Shown one piece after another: positions 33,615 through 43,847 of a stretch of 64,000 bases of DNA. The stretch is from Microbaculum marinum (lineage in GTDB: Bacteria; Pseudomonadota; Alphaproteobacteria; Rhizobiales; Tepidamorphaceae): assembly GCF_042646165.1 (NCBI RefSeq), contig NZ_JBHRTC010000011.1; one strand, given 5' to 3'. Position 1 is the stretch's first letter; every line of letters begins with the position of its first letter. The translations under genes were made by a program, and so were the position numbers. Below the pieces are notes generated by a model that saw only the letters and a list, made by a program, of their open reading frames with translations, had not been told where the DNA came from and made no database searches.

Positions 33615-34043
33615 CTCCGTCCCGCGGCGGTCAGGCGCGCGGCAGGCACACGCCCGCGGCGCCGCAATGGCCGGTCCGCCGGAATGCCGTCGTGATCGTC
33701 GCTGCGGGCAACTGGCGCCTCGTCATCTGCGGAACATTCGCGATTCGCGAACGCAGCATGGTCAACAAGAAATGGACCTTCCGCGAGCGGTTCTGTGAAC
33801 ATGTTTCGCAACGACAATATGCGGTCCGAACGGTGACCGCAAACGACATCGGGGACGGGCGCCGGGTCAGCAATTCGCCGCATGCTTCAGCGTTGGGAAA
33901 CACGGTTCCGGCCGTCTTGCCCGTCGCCTGCATTCGGAGCCGACCGGTCGCCGGGGAAGACGCGCAGGGTACCTGAAATTGACGAACGGCGAGGCTTGCG
34001 GCAACCGGATCGACCTCTCTCCGGCGGGGAGGCGAAGCAGGCC
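33615..34043. promoter_or_regulatory. LysR/ABC operon divergent control region
   Basis: A 429-base gap between the LysR gene and the first permease gene. A perfect interrupted palindrome TTCGCG-ATT-CGCGAA lies at 33737-33751, 123 bases upstream of the LysR start, and resembles a LysR-type operator. Short open frames occur but have no family features, ribosome sites or codon signal. No clear promoter pair was identified. Confidence 0.5.
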
Positions 34044-34973
34044 ATGAGCGTGCAGGCAGCCACCATGACGCCGGCGCGGCCGAAGCGCCGCAAGCGCGTC
34101 GACTATCTGCCCTACGTGCTGATCTCGCCGATCGGCCTGCTGCTGCTGGCGATCACCGTCTATCCGGCGATTGAGGCGGTCTACCTGTCGATGACCAACG
34201 CCTCGCTGCTGCGGCTGGCCAAGGCGCAGTTCATCGGGCTCCGGAACTTCGTCCGGATGACGGCCGACCCGATCTTCCTCGACGGACTGTGGCGGACGCT
34301 GCGCTGGGACGTCGCCGTGGTCGGGATCGAACTGCTCATCGCGCTGCCGATCGCGCTGTTCCTGAACATGACGTTCCGCTATCGCGGCTTCGTGCGCGCT
34401 GCCGTGATGGTTCCCTACATCACGCCGCCGGCCGTGGTCGGGCTGGTGTTCTGCTTCATGTTCGACGGCAACTACGGCGTCGTGAACGACATCCTGGTGC
34501 GGCTCGGCATACTCGACAGCTACGTCGCCTGGCTGAGCGACCCGACCGCGAGCTTCTGGGTCGTGGTGACGGCGATGGTCTGGTACGGCCAGCCGCTGAT
34601 GGCGCTGATCCTGCTGGCCAGCCTGCAGACGATCCCCGGCGAGCTCTACGAGGCGGCCGCCGTCGACGGGGCCGGGAAGCTCTCGCAGTTCTGGCACATC
34701 ACGCTGCCGCACATCATCCCGACGATCCTGTTCCTTGTGCTGCTGCGGACGATCTGGATGTCGAACCACATCGACATGATCTTCGTCATGACGACGGGCG
34801 GACCGGGCTTCTCCAACTACACCGAGGCCGTCTACAGCTTCCAGCTCACCAACGAGTTCGAGATCGGCTACGCCTCCGCGGTGGCCGTCGTGCTCGCCAT
34901 CATCCTGATGACCTGCTCTGCCTTCTACGTGCGCCATCTCGCCAAGAACGTGCTGGCGGGGAGTTCGTCATGA
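34044..34973 (+). CDS. ABC sugar-type transporter permease (MalF/UgpA type)
   Basis: A 309-residue inner-membrane protein with six predicted TM segments and the EAA loop 'YEAAAVDGAGKLSQFWHITL', the contact with the ATPase. It belongs to the MalF/UgpA branch of carbohydrate ABC importers. The start at 34044 has GGGGAGGCGA upstream; in-frame sequence before it lacks family features. Its stop overlaps the second permease by ATGA. With the other permease, Tat-exported binding protein and ATPase, it makes a complete importer for an oligosaccharide, polyol, glycerol phosphate or sugar acid. Confidence 0.9.
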   Translation: MSVQAATMTPARPKRRKRVDYLPYVLISPIGLLLLAITVYPAIEAVYLSMTNASLLRLAKAQFIGLRNFVRMTADPIFLDGLWRTLRWDVAVVGIELLIALPIALFLNMTFRYRGFVRAAVMVPYITPPAVVGLVFCFMFDGNYGVVNDILVRLGILDSYVAWLSDPTASFWVVVTAMVWYGQPLMALILLASLQTIPGELYEAAAVDGAGKLSQFWHITLPHIIPTILFLVLLRTIWMSNHIDMIFVMTTGGPGFSNYTEAVYSFQLTNEFEIGYASAVAVVLAIILMTCSAFYVRHLAKNVLAGSSS

Positions 34974-35839
34974 GCACGCCGAAGCGCCGCAATGGCTGGG
35001 GGACGCGCAACGTCCTGGTCGCGATCGGGGCGACCGCGATCCTCGTCTACTCCATAGGGCCGTTCATCTGGCTGTTCATCGCCTCGATCACGCCCGAGGC
35101 GACCGCGGACTTCGACACGCCGTATCTCAGCGACCGGACCGTTACCTACCTGCCTACCGATCCCTCCTTCGCGAACTACTACGCGCTGTTCCAGAACGTC
35201 CCGTTCGAGCTCTACTTCCGCAACAGCGCCATCATCGCGACCGGCAACATGGTTCTGACCCTGATCGTCGCCAGCCTCGGCGCCTACGGCTTCGTCCGCT
35301 TCCGCTTCGCCGGACGCAGCTCCTTCCTGGTCGCCATGCTGGTCGCCTACACGATCCCGAGCGTCGTGCTGCTGGTGCCGCTCCTGGTGATCTTCCGAAA
35401 CGTCGGGCTGAACAACACGCATCTCGGCATGATCCTCGCCGAGGCCACGCACGCCGCGCCGTTCGTGCTGCTGTTGATGATCAACTACTTCTCGACGCTG
35501 CCGAAGGAACTCGAGGAGGCCGCCCAGGTCGACGGCGCGGGGCGCATCAAGACGCTGTGGCGCATCGTCATTCCGCTGTCGCTGCCGGGGCTGGTGGCCG
35601 GCGGGCTGCTCGCCTTCATCATGTCCTGGAACAACTTCCTGTTCGCCTTCCTGCTGACCTCGACGACACAGGTGAAGACGCTGCCGGTGATCATGCGCCA
35701 GTTCGCACTCGGCGAGCCGGCCGTCTGGGGCGTCAGCGCCGCCGGCGCGCTTCTGAGCACGCTGCCGGTCGCGCTGATCTTCCTCTTGTTCCAGCGGATG
35801 CTGATGAGCGGCCTGGCGGCCGGCGCGGTGAAGGGCTGA
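34970..35839 (+). CDS. ABC sugar-type transporter permease (MalG/UgpE type)
   Basis: A 289-residue membrane protein with six TM segments, the periplasmic loop after TM1 typical of MalG-like permeases ('PTDPSFANYYALFQN') and EAA loop 'EEAAQVDGAGRIKTLWRIVI'. It pairs with the permease encoded upstream, whose stop it overlaps, to form the membrane pore. The binding-protein gene follows after 68 bases. Confidence 0.9.
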   Translation: MSTPKRRNGWGTRNVLVAIGATAILVYSIGPFIWLFIASITPEATADFDTPYLSDRTVTYLPTDPSFANYYALFQNVPFELYFRNSAIIATGNMVLTLIVASLGAYGFVRFRFAGRSSFLVAMLVAYTIPSVVLLVPLLVIFRNVGLNNTHLGMILAEATHAAPFVLLLMINYFSTLPKELEEAAQVDGAGRIKTLWRIVIPLSLPGLVAGGLLAFIMSWNNFLFAFLLTSTTQVKTLPVIMRQFALGEPAVWGVSAAGALLSTLPVALIFLLFQRMLMSGLAAGAVKG

Positions 35840-35907
35840 GGAAACTGCCGAAGACCAGGCGTCGGTCGGACGCCGCCACAACAAGGATCAAAACGGAGGA
35901 AACGCAA

Positions 35908-37218
35908 ATGGCCAAGGTGAAGAACGGGACTCCTGCCACGACCAAGAAGGCCGCAAAGAGCGGTTTGACGCGGCGTCGCGCCCTCGGCGTGATGGGCGCG
36001 GGTGCCGGTGCGTTGATGGCAAGCACCCAGCTGGCGATGCCGGCGGTGCGCAAGAAGGTCAAGTTGACCTACTGGAACTGGGCCGACAACCCGAACCACA
36101 TGAAGATCTCCACCGATTCCGTGGAGATGTTCAACGGATCCCAGGACTTCATCGAAGTCGAGGTCGACGCCAACATGGCGGTCATGGAGTCCCGCAAGAA
36201 GCTGGTGGTCTCCTATGCGGCCGGCGCCGCGCCGGACGTCATCATGACGGTCCAGTACTGGCTGCAGGACTACTATGACAACGGCATCCTGTACCCGCTC
36301 GAGGACGAGTTCAACGCCTGGGAGGACAAGGAAGACTTCTTCCCGAACGTGATGGAGCAGGTCCGCTCGAAGCCCGACCAGCCGATCCTGATGATGCCGC
36401 AGACCAGCATCCCGTATTTCCTGTTCTACCGGCAGGACTGGCTCCAGGAAGCCGGCCTGGAGATGCCCGACACCTACGACCAGTTCATCGCCACCGCCAA
36501 GGCGATCACCAAGGCACCGGAGCGCTACGGCTATGCGCTGCGCGGCCAGAAGTACTCGGCCATCCAGGTCATCCTGCCGATCTGGCAGAGCGCCGGCGTG
36601 AACTTCGTCAATCCGGACGGCACGGTGGACTTCGATTCGCCCGCCGCGGTCGACGTCACCGAAAAGTGGGTCGGCATGCTGACCAAGGACCACTCCTGCC
36701 AGCCGACCGCCATCAACGACGGCTACCGGGAACTCTATGCCCTGATGGAAAAGGGCATCTGCGGCATGTGGCTCTACGGGCCGCATGCGAGCCCGGCGCT
36801 CATGGCGGCCCTCGGCGACGCGATCCAGGGCGGACCCAATCCGCGGGTCGGCGACGAGCGCTACATGCTCGCCAATCCCGAAGGTCCGATGATCGTGTCG
36901 TCCTGCCCCGAAAAGGAGGCGGCCTGGGAGTTCATCAAGTTCATCACCACCGGTGATGCGGCGATGCTCTACACCGCCAACCGGGCCGTGCCGCCGGTCC
37001 GCAAGTCGCTGGCGAGCGCGGCGCCGTTCCAGGACAACCGCTTCATCAAGATGTCGCTGGACGAGCAGAAGACCTGGTGGACGCCGCCCTACTACGATGC
37101 GAACTGGACGAACTTCCAGGACAAGATCGCACCGTACTGGCAGGAGACCCTCGGTGAGCAGATCACGCCGAAGGAATTCAACGAGATCGGCGCCCGCCTG
37201 CTGCGCGGCGAGGCCTGA
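35908..37218 (+). CDS. Tat-exported ABC sugar-binding protein (family 1)
   Basis: A 436-residue periplasmic binding protein of the family 1 solute-binding type. A long N-terminal basic region leads to a twin-arginine signal 'LTRRRALGVMGAGAGALMAS'. Mature features are 'LTYWNWADNPNHM', 'PDVIMTVQYWLQDY', 'PYFLFYRQDWLQEAGLE' and 'EAAWEFIKFITT', all usual in sugar-binding proteins of this class; many tryptophans could stack on sugar rings. The ATG at 35908 follows GGAGGA. It is the third gene of the importer operon and is followed by a strong hairpin that may raise its expression over the ATPase gene. Confidence 0.9.
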   Translation: MAKVKNGTPATTKKAAKSGLTRRRALGVMGAGAGALMASTQLAMPAVRKKVKLTYWNWADNPNHMKISTDSVEMFNGSQDFIEVEVDANMAVMESRKKLVVSYAAGAAPDVIMTVQYWLQDYYDNGILYPLEDEFNAWEDKEDFFPNVMEQVRSKPDQPILMMPQTSIPYFLFYRQDWLQEAGLEMPDTYDQFIATAKAITKAPERYGYALRGQKYSAIQVILPIWQSAGVNFVNPDGTVDFDSPAAVDVTEKWVGMLTKDHSCQPTAINDGYRELYALMEKGICGMWLYGPHASPALMAALGDAIQGGPNPRVGDERYMLANPEGPMIVSSCPEKEAAWEFIKFITTGDAAMLYTANRAVPPVRKSLASAAPFQDNRFIKMSLDEQKTWWTPPYYDANWTNFQDKIAPYWQETLGEQITPKEFNEIGARLLRGEA

Positions 37219-37229
37219 CGATAGCCTCC

Positions 37230-37260
37230 GGCGGCGGGCGGAACTCTCCGGCCCGCCGCC
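37230..37260 (+). repeat. strong intercistronic hairpin after binding-protein gene
   Basis: A perfect 10-base-pair inverted repeat GGCGGCGGGC / GCCCGCCGCC with an 11-base loop starts 12 bases after the binding-protein stop and 79 bases before the ATPase start. No T-run follows. Such hairpins often protect the binding-protein mRNA or cause partial termination so that it is made in excess. Confidence 0.7.
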
Positions 37261-37338
37261 ACCCCGTCGGGCATGGCGTCGAGAACCGCGTGGTGATCGC
37301 GAAAATGCCGAGAATTTCTAGGGACTACGGGTCTACCG

Positions 37339-38442
<1,104 letters not shown>

Positions 38443-38506
38443 CCCGCAGCGACGGGTCGCCGGTGCGACCTATGCCGGCAGACGGAGGCAATTCAGGGAA
38501 CCCAGC

Positions 38507-39490
38507 ATGCGTATAGCCGTGCTCGACGACTGGCAGCACATTGCCGAGGAATACGCCGACTGGTCGCAGCTTCGCGACCGGGCCGAAATCGTCTTCTTCC
38601 ACGAACCGTTCGCCGGCGAGGACGACGCTGCCTCCGCGCTGCGCGAGTTCGATATCATCCTGACCATGCGCGAGCGCACGCCGTTTCCCTCCAGCCTCGT
38701 CGACAGCCTGCCCAACCTGAAGATGTTCGGCATGACCGGATCGCGCGCCAAGGCGATCGATATCGCCGGCATGCTCGAGCGCGGGATCACGGTCTCCTAC
38801 ACGCAGGGCGGAGAGTCGGGTACCGACACCGCCGAGCTGACGCTGGCGCTGATGATGGCGGCTGCGCGTCAGGTGCCGGCCGGCGACGCCAACATCCGGC
38901 AGGGGCGTTTCCAGCACGGCATTCGTCCAGGGCTCGGACTGGCGGGACGGACGATCGGCCTTGTCGGGCTCGGCCGGATCGGCAAGCTGATGGCCGGATA
39001 CGCCAATGCACTGGGAATGAACGTGGTCGCCTGGAGCCGCAATCTGACGCCCGAACGCGCCGAGGCGGCGGGCGCGACGGCCGTGTCCCGGGAGGACGTG
39101 TTCGCCAGCGCCGACGTCGTCTCCATCCATGTCTACCTGTCGCCCGAAACCGAGGGGCTGGTGACGAAGGACGACATCGGCCGCATGAAACCGGGGGCGA
39201 TCCTGGTGAACACCTCGCGGGCCCCGCTGATCGACCAGGCCGCCCTTCTCGAAGCGGTCCAGTCGGGCCGCATCACGGCAGCTCTCGACGTCTACGGCAA
39301 GGAGCCGCTGCCGCTGAACGATCCGCTCCGGCACGCACCGAATACGGTCCTGACGCCGCACATCGGCTACGGCACAAGCGACGTGATGGAGACATTCTAT
39401 CGCCAGACCGTCGAGAACACGCTGGCGTTCCTCGACGGCAAGCCGATCCGGACCCACCAGCCGGCCGCCAGCAGCGCTGCGGCCGGCTGA
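38507..39490 (+). CDS. D-2-hydroxyacid dehydrogenase (NAD-dependent)
   Basis: A 327-residue soluble enzyme that oxidises a 2-hydroxy acid or reduces a 2-oxo acid with NAD(P). The dinucleotide loop GLVGLGRIG is at 151-159; the catalytic triad is Arg238 ('NTSRAP'), Glu266 ('YGKEPLP') and His285 ('LTPHIGYGT'). The start at 38507 has CAGGGAA upstream. Being the last plus-strand gene of the importer operon, it probably acts on the imported compound or its product. It ends six bases from the convergent hydratase gene. Confidence 0.88.
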   Translation: MRIAVLDDWQHIAEEYADWSQLRDRAEIVFFHEPFAGEDDAASALREFDIILTMRERTPFPSSLVDSLPNLKMFGMTGSRAKAIDIAGMLERGITVSYTQGGESGTDTAELTLALMMAAARQVPAGDANIRQGRFQHGIRPGLGLAGRTIGLVGLGRIGKLMAGYANALGMNVVAWSRNLTPERAEAAGATAVSREDVFASADVVSIHVYLSPETEGLVTKDDIGRMKPGAILVNTSRAPLIDQAALLEAVQSGRITAALDVYGKEPLPLNDPLRHAPNTVLTPHIGYGTSDVMETFYRQTVENTLAFLDGKPIRTHQPAASSAAAG

Positions 39491-39496
39491 CGCCCG

Positions 39497-40282
39497 TCAC
39501 TCCGTAAACCGCATCTCCACGTCGCCGATACCGCCGAAGCTGGCGACGATCGGCACGCCCGGGCGGCCGATCAGCAGCCCGCAATACGAGCCCGTGGTCA
39601 CGAACCGGCCGGCGGCAATGCCGTCTCCCGAGCGCAGGTCGTTTGCCAGATCCACCGCCGGCAGCAGCGGGTCCTCGCGCGGATGGCCACCGACCACATC
39701 GGCGAGCACCTCGTCTCCGGCCGTCATCCGGACCGACAGGTTGACGAGATCGCGGTCCTGCCAGTTCTCGATCATCGGTCCGGCGACGAAACCGCCGTTG
39801 GAGACGAAATCGGCGGTCTTGTGGTGTTCGGGAACGTCGGGGTAGCCCAGAAAGCGGCTGTCCACGAGTTCGATGGCCGGAAACGCCGAGACCGCTGCGG
39901 CGACCTCCTCACGGCTGTAGGCGTCTTCGCGCGGCGGCAGCGCCACGTCGAACCGGTAGGCGATCTCGGGCTCGACCCCCATCAGCGGGCAGAGCGACAC
40001 CGGCACCTGCGCGGGACTGCCGAACACACGGCTGCGCAGGATCGCACCCCGCAGGATCGATCCGTCCGTTCCCTTCGACGTCTTCCACCCGGCGATCGTC
40101 TCGCCGAGCGCTGCGACGGTCGCTTCCTGGATGCGGTGGGCCTCCGCCGCGCTTGCCGGCGCGGCGCCGGGCGGCAGCGCGTCGAGCTTGCGCCCGGTGC
40201 GTCGGGCCTCCACGAACAGGGTCACGGCCGCGTCGCTATCGTAGTCATTCATGGGATTCGCCTCGTTGTCGTACTTCTTCAT
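39497..40282 (-). CDS. 2-keto-4-pentenoate hydratase / fumarylacetoacetase-fold protein
   Basis: A 261-residue enzyme of the MhpD/FAH fold, which hydrates or decarboxylates 2-oxo-enoic acids or cleaves related 2-oxo acids using a divalent metal. Key stretches are 'VEPEIAYRFDV' (the E-x-E metal pair region), 'AIELVDSRF', 'SNGGFVAGP' and 'VTTGSYCGLL'. The start at 40282 overlaps the upstream aldolase stop (ATGA); an ATG ten codons later at 40252 with GAGGCG before it is also possible. With the HpcH-type aldolase it forms a typical 2-oxo acid cleavage pair. Confidence 0.82.
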   Translation of the reverse strand: MKKYDNEANPMNDYDSDAAVTLFVEARRTGRKLDALPPGAAPASAAEAHRIQEATVAALGETIAGWKTSKGTDGSILRGAILRSRVFGSPAQVPVSLCPLMGVEPEIAYRFDVALPPREDAYSREEVAAAVSAFPAIELVDSRFLGYPDVPEHHKTADFVSNGGFVAGPMIENWQDRDLVNLSVRMTAGDEVLADVVGGHPREDPLLPAVDLANDLRSGDGIAAGRFVTTGSYCGLLIGRPGVPIVASFGGIGDVEMRFTE

Positions 40283-40989
40283 TCATCGAGCAGTGTCTTC
40301 GCGCCGGCAATGATTATGTCGTTGATCCAGGCGAACCGGATGAAATCCTCCCGGATCGGCTTGCCTGCCGCGCGGATGCGGTCGCCGGCCTCGGCGACCG
40401 CCGCCTTCACCTCGGGATGCTCCGGATTGCCCGGATGGCCCAGCGACTGGGACAGATCCATCAGTCCGAAGCTCATGTAGTCGACCCCGTCGAGGGCGGC
40501 GATCTCGCCGGCGGCTTCGAGTGCCTCTACGGTTTCGATCATGATGGACACACAGACGTCCGCGTTCGACTGCGCGAGATGTTCCGGCTTGTCGGCGATG
40601 CCGTAGACGAAGCGCGGCCGGCTGCCGCCGAAGGACCGGTTGCCCAGCGGCGCGAAATAGGCGGCGTCTATGACGGCCTTCACCTGTTCGACGGTGTCGG
40701 CGTGCGGCACGATGATGCCCTTCACGCCGCGGTCGAGGAAGCGGGTGATGGTCGAGACGTCTGCGTCCGGCACACGGGCGACGGGCGTCATGGCGTGCCG
40801 CTCCGCCGCGATGCAGCAGGCTTCGATGTCGCGCCATTCGAAGCACCCGTGCTCTCCGTCCAGGTAGACGAAGTCGTGCTCGAGCAGCGCAAGCACCTCG
40901 ATGACGGACGGCATCGCGAAGGTCATGTGCGCGCCGCGCACCTTGGTGCCCTGCGCGATGGCGCGTTTCAAAGCGTTGTTCGTTTCCAT
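40279..40989 (-). CDS. HpcH/HpaI family aldolase
   Basis: A 236-residue class II aldolase of the HpcH/HpaI/citrate lyase-beta type, which cleaves 4-hydroxy-2-oxo acids to pyruvate and an aldehyde. The signature regions are 'DFVYLDGEHGCFEW', 'VPHADTVEQVKAV', 'SIMIETVEALEAAGEI' (metal Glu) and 'GVDYMSFGLMDLSQSLGHPG' (metal Asp). It sits upstream of and overlaps the hydratase gene. The two would turn a 2-oxo-3-deoxy or 4-hydroxy-2-oxo acid into pyruvate plus aldehyde. The exact substrate is unknown. Confidence 0.88.
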   Translation of the reverse strand: METNNALKRAIAQGTKVRGAHMTFAMPSVIEVLALLEHDFVYLDGEHGCFEWRDIEACCIAAERHAMTPVARVPDADVSTITRFLDRGVKGIIVPHADTVEQVKAVIDAAYFAPLGNRSFGGSRPRFVYGIADKPEHLAQSNADVCVSIMIETVEALEAAGEIAALDGVDYMSFGLMDLSQSLGHPGNPEHPEVKAAVAEAGDRIRAAGKPIREDFIRFAWINDIIIAGAKTLLDE

Positions 40990-41030
40990 GTTTCCTTGCC
41001 TCTTGACTGTGAAGACTGCGCACGCGCGGG

Positions 41031-41057
41031 GGTCACGGCCGCCGGGGCCGGCTGACC
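41031..41057 (-). terminator. possible hairpin terminator after Crp-type gene
   Basis: GGTCA / TGACC arms (5 base pairs) enclose a second 4-base-pair GGCC-rich stem. It lies between the Crp-type stop and the aldolase start on the minus strand. No T-run follows, so the call is weak. Confidence 0.3.
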
Positions 41058-41091
41058 GCGCCGTGTGATAGGATTGCCGATCCGGCTGCAG

Positions 41092-41847
41092 CTATTCTGC
41101 CGGAACGCGAAGGGGCTGCGGCTGTGTGTCCGGGGAAGATGCTCGGCGAATGAAGAACTGCCGGCCGTCGCGCCGGAGCCGACCGGCGCGCTCCAGCGAT
41201 TGCAGGGCGGTCGTCACGCTCTGGCGGGAGCAGCCTACCATTTCGGCCAGTTCCTGATGGGTGAACCGGCCGTCGATTTCCACTTCGCCATCGCGCTCGA
41301 TGCCGTAGAGCGAGCCGAGGTGTTCGAGCGCCATGGTGATGCGGCTCTCCAGCAGCGGCGTCGCCAGGATGCGGATCACCTTCCGGAGCTGGACGGACTT
41401 GAACTCGGTGATCGCCAGGATGCATCGCAACGCGGCCGGCGAGCGATCGACCAGTTCGAGCAGGTCGGCGCGGCGCATCCAGATGGCGCGGCTCTCCACG
41501 AGCGCCTGTGCCGACCAGACGTGCGGTCCGGCCCACTCCGAGCAGCCGTGCGCGCCGATCAGCATTCCCTCCCGGTAGTGCGAGGCTGTCAGCGACGTGC
41601 CGCTGTCGTGGGTGTAGTGCACCTTCACGATGCCCGACTTCAGGACGAACAGGTTCCGGGACTCGTCGCCCTGGTGGTAGGGCACCTGGCCCTTCGCCAG
41701 CGTCCTTTCGATGGCGCGGTCCAGCAGGAACTCGCGGTCCTGCGGCGGCAGCATCTCCAGGAGCCGCGGATACCGGCGGGGCGGCGCTGCGGCACCGGTT
41801 GGGAGAAGCTGCGAAACGGGGGTCGCCGAGTAGTTCAAGAGCTTCAA
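41092..41847 (-). CDS. Crp/Fnr family transcriptional regulator
   Basis: A 251-residue regulator with a cyclic-nucleotide-binding-like domain ('LAKGQVPYHQGDESRNLFVLKSG', broken around residues 50-72, 'YREGMLIGAHG') and a C-terminal Crp-type winged helix ('FTHQELAEMVGCSRQSVTTAL'). There is no cysteine cluster as in Fnr. The TTG at 41847 is the longest start; an ATG at 41754 (MLPPQDREF) would also give a complete fold. It diverges from the NHL-repeat gene and may control it and the aldolase/hydratase pair downstream. Confidence 0.82.
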   Translation of the reverse strand: MKLLNYSATPVSQLLPTGAAAPPRRYPRLLEMLPPQDREFLLDRAIERTLAKGQVPYHQGDESRNLFVLKSGIVKVHYTHDSGTSLTASHYREGMLIGAHGCSEWAGPHVWSAQALVESRAIWMRRADLLELVDRSPAALRCILAITEFKSVQLRKVIRILATPLLESRITMALEHLGSLYGIERDGEVEIDGRFTHQELAEMVGCSRQSVTTALQSLERAGRLRRDGRQFFIRRASSPDTQPQPLRVPAE

Positions 41848-42049
41848 TCCAAACTGCCGGACGCCGGATGCTCCGGGCCTCGGACATGACCGGAAAAGCG
41901 ACGTTAGCGCAGCGGATTCGCCGGTTCAACGGCGTACGGGGCGAGGCGATTTCCGCAGTCTTTCCGACCGGGTTGTCGTGCGCCCGACAGCCGCAGCGGG
42001 AGCCGGCTGCTATGCAGGGGGCGACACGGTCACTGGCGAGGAAATCGAG

Positions 42050-43027
42050 ATGGGCGTCATCCTGGGTACGGGCGAATTCACCTACAGGGTCTGCGAGGAC
42101 TGGGCGCAGCTTCCCGCCGGCTGGGCCTTCGGGGACGTGGCGGCCGTCGGCATCGACGCCCGCGACCGCGTCTATGTCTTCAACCGGTCCGAACACCCGA
42201 TGATCGTCTTCGAGCGCGACGGCAGCTTCGTCACATCGTGGGGCGAGGATACCTTCACGCACGCGCACGGCGTCCACATGGGGCCCGACGACACCATCTA
42301 CTGCACCGACGACTTCGACCACACCGTCCGAAAGTGCACCCTCGACGGCAAGGTGCTGCTGGAGATCGGGATCCCGCACGAACCGTCGCCGTTCATGAGC
42401 GGCAAGCCGTTCAACCGCTGCACCCATACGGCCCTGTCGCCGCGCGGCGACATCTACGTGACCGACGGCTACAGCAACGCCTGCGTCCACAAGTACAGCC
42501 CCGACGGCAAGCTGCTGATGTCGTGGGGCACCTCCGGCATTGGCCCGGGCGAGTTCAACCTGCCGCACAATGTCACCTGCGACGAGGACGGCTGGGTCTA
42601 CGTCGCCGACCGGGAGAACCATCGCATTCAGGTCTTCGACGGCAACGGCAGGTACGAGACCGAGTGGCACAATCTCCACCGCCCCAACGGCATGTACATG
42701 CCGGGCGGCAAATGCCCGATCTGCTATGTCGGCGAGATCGGCCCCTATTTCGAGTTCAACCGGGGCGCCCCGAATCTCGGGCCGCGCATCTCCGTCGTCT
42801 CCAACGACGGCACCATCCTCGCCCGCCTCGGCCGGGATCCGATGGCGGGCAACGAGCCGGGCAAGCTCTTGTCGCCGCATGGGCTGGCGGTCGATTCGCA
42901 CGGCGATCTCTACGTCGGGCAGGTCGCGGTCACGGCGTGGCCGTCGCTGTTCCCCGACAAGCCGCTGCCGAAGGTGCTGCGCAGCATCGAGAAGTTCGAG
43001 AAGGTGCCCGCCGGCACCACCGCCTGA
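42050..43027 (+). CDS. NHL-repeat beta-propeller protein (peptidyl-amidoglycolate lyase-like)
   Basis: A 325-residue beta-propeller with several NHL-type blades ('AVGIDARDRVYVFNR', 'HGVHMGPDDTIYCTDDFDH', 'LSPRGDIYVTDGYSN', 'VTCDEDGWVYVADRENHRIQ', 'GLAVDSHGDLYVGQ'). The pattern of His and Asp residues resembles the lyase domain of peptidyl-glycine amidating enzymes and smaller bacterial homologues. No signal peptide is seen with the chosen ATG at 42050 (GCGAGGAAA upstream). Enzymatic role uncertain. It diverges from the Crp-type regulator and converges on the SDR gene. Confidence 0.75.
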   Translation: MGVILGTGEFTYRVCEDWAQLPAGWAFGDVAAVGIDARDRVYVFNRSEHPMIVFERDGSFVTSWGEDTFTHAHGVHMGPDDTIYCTDDFDHTVRKCTLDGKVLLEIGIPHEPSPFMSGKPFNRCTHTALSPRGDIYVTDGYSNACVHKYSPDGKLLMSWGTSGIGPGEFNLPHNVTCDEDGWVYVADRENHRIQVFDGNGRYETEWHNLHRPNGMYMPGGKCPICYVGEIGPYFEFNRGAPNLGPRISVVSNDGTILARLGRDPMAGNEPGKLLSPHGLAVDSHGDLYVGQVAVTAWPSLFPDKPLPKVLRSIEKFEKVPAGTTA

Positions 43028-43056
43028 CCCGCTGCTTGACACGCCGGGGGATCCGT

Positions 43057-43821
43057 TCAGGCCATCAGCCGGCCGCCGTTGACGTCGATCGTGTCGCCGG
43101 TGGCGTAGCCGCTCATCGCATTCGACGCCAGGTAGAGGATCGCGCCGGCGCATTCCTCGGCTTCGCCCAGGCGCCCGAGCGGCACGCTTGAGCGCACCGC
43201 CTCGAGGCGCTCCTTCGGCGTGCCGTCGTGGAACGGCGTCAGGATGACGCCGGGCGCGATCGTGTTGACGCGGATGTTGTCGGCGGCGAACTCGGTCGCC
43301 ATGCTGCGGGTCAGCGAATGCACGAAGGCCTTCGCCGCCGCGTAGAAGGCCGAGCCCGGCCGGCCGCCGTTGCGCGCGGCGATCGAGCCGACATTGATGA
43401 TGCTGCCGCCGCCGGCCTGCTTCAGGTAGGGATGCGCGGCGGCGGTGACCGCCAGCAGCGAGCGCACGTTCAGGTCGAGCGTCTCGTCGAGCAGCGCGTT
43501 GTCGTGACTGTCGAGCTTCGACTGGCCGGCGAGGCCGCCGGCATTGTTGACCAGAATGTCGAGCCCGCCGGCCGCTTCCGCTGCTGCGCGAACCACCGAC
43601 GCCGCGGTTTCCGGATTGCGCAGGTCGCCGGAGACGAGGGCGACCTTGCCGCCGTCCTGCTCGATCTTCGCGGCCACCTCCCTGGCGCCGGCCTCGTTCT
43701 TGAAATAGTGGACGACGACGAACGAGCCGTGCTCGCCGAACGCGGTCGCCGCCGCCGCGCCGATGCCCGAGCTCGAGCCGGTGACCAGGACACGTTTCCC
43801 CTTCAGGTCGTCGAGTATCAT
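43057..43821 (-). CDS. short-chain dehydrogenase/reductase (SDR)
   Basis: A 254-residue classical SDR. The cofactor loop is TGSSSGIG (14-21), 'NNAGG' follows at 92-96, and the catalytic set is Ser146, Tyr160 and Lys164 ('FYAAAKAF'). His38-Tyr39 in place of an acidic residue after strand beta2 suggests it may not be strictly NAD-specific. It oxidises or reduces a hydroxyl or keto group. The ATG at 43821 is preceded by GGAGA. It is the last gene of the long minus-strand operon that begins near 49 kb. Confidence 0.92.
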   Translation of the reverse strand: MILDDLKGKRVLVTGSSSGIGAAAATAFGEHGSFVVVHYFKNEAGAREVAAKIEQDGGKVALVSGDLRNPETAASVVRAAAEAAGGLDILVNNAGGLAGQSKLDSHDNALLDETLDLNVRSLLAVTAAAHPYLKQAGGGSIINVGSIAARNGGRPGSAFYAAAKAFVHSLTRSMATEFAADNIRVNTIAPGVILTPFHDGTPKERLEAVRSSVPLGRLGEAEECAGAILYLASNAMSGYATGDTIDVNGGRLMA

Positions 43822-43847
43822 GTGAGCGTCTCCGTTGGTTTGAGTCG

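Noticed and set aside
33615..34043. Small genes in the LysR/ABC gap on either strand
   Set aside because: The open frames overlap the LysR gene or the permease start, lack ribosome sites and show no recognisable motif.
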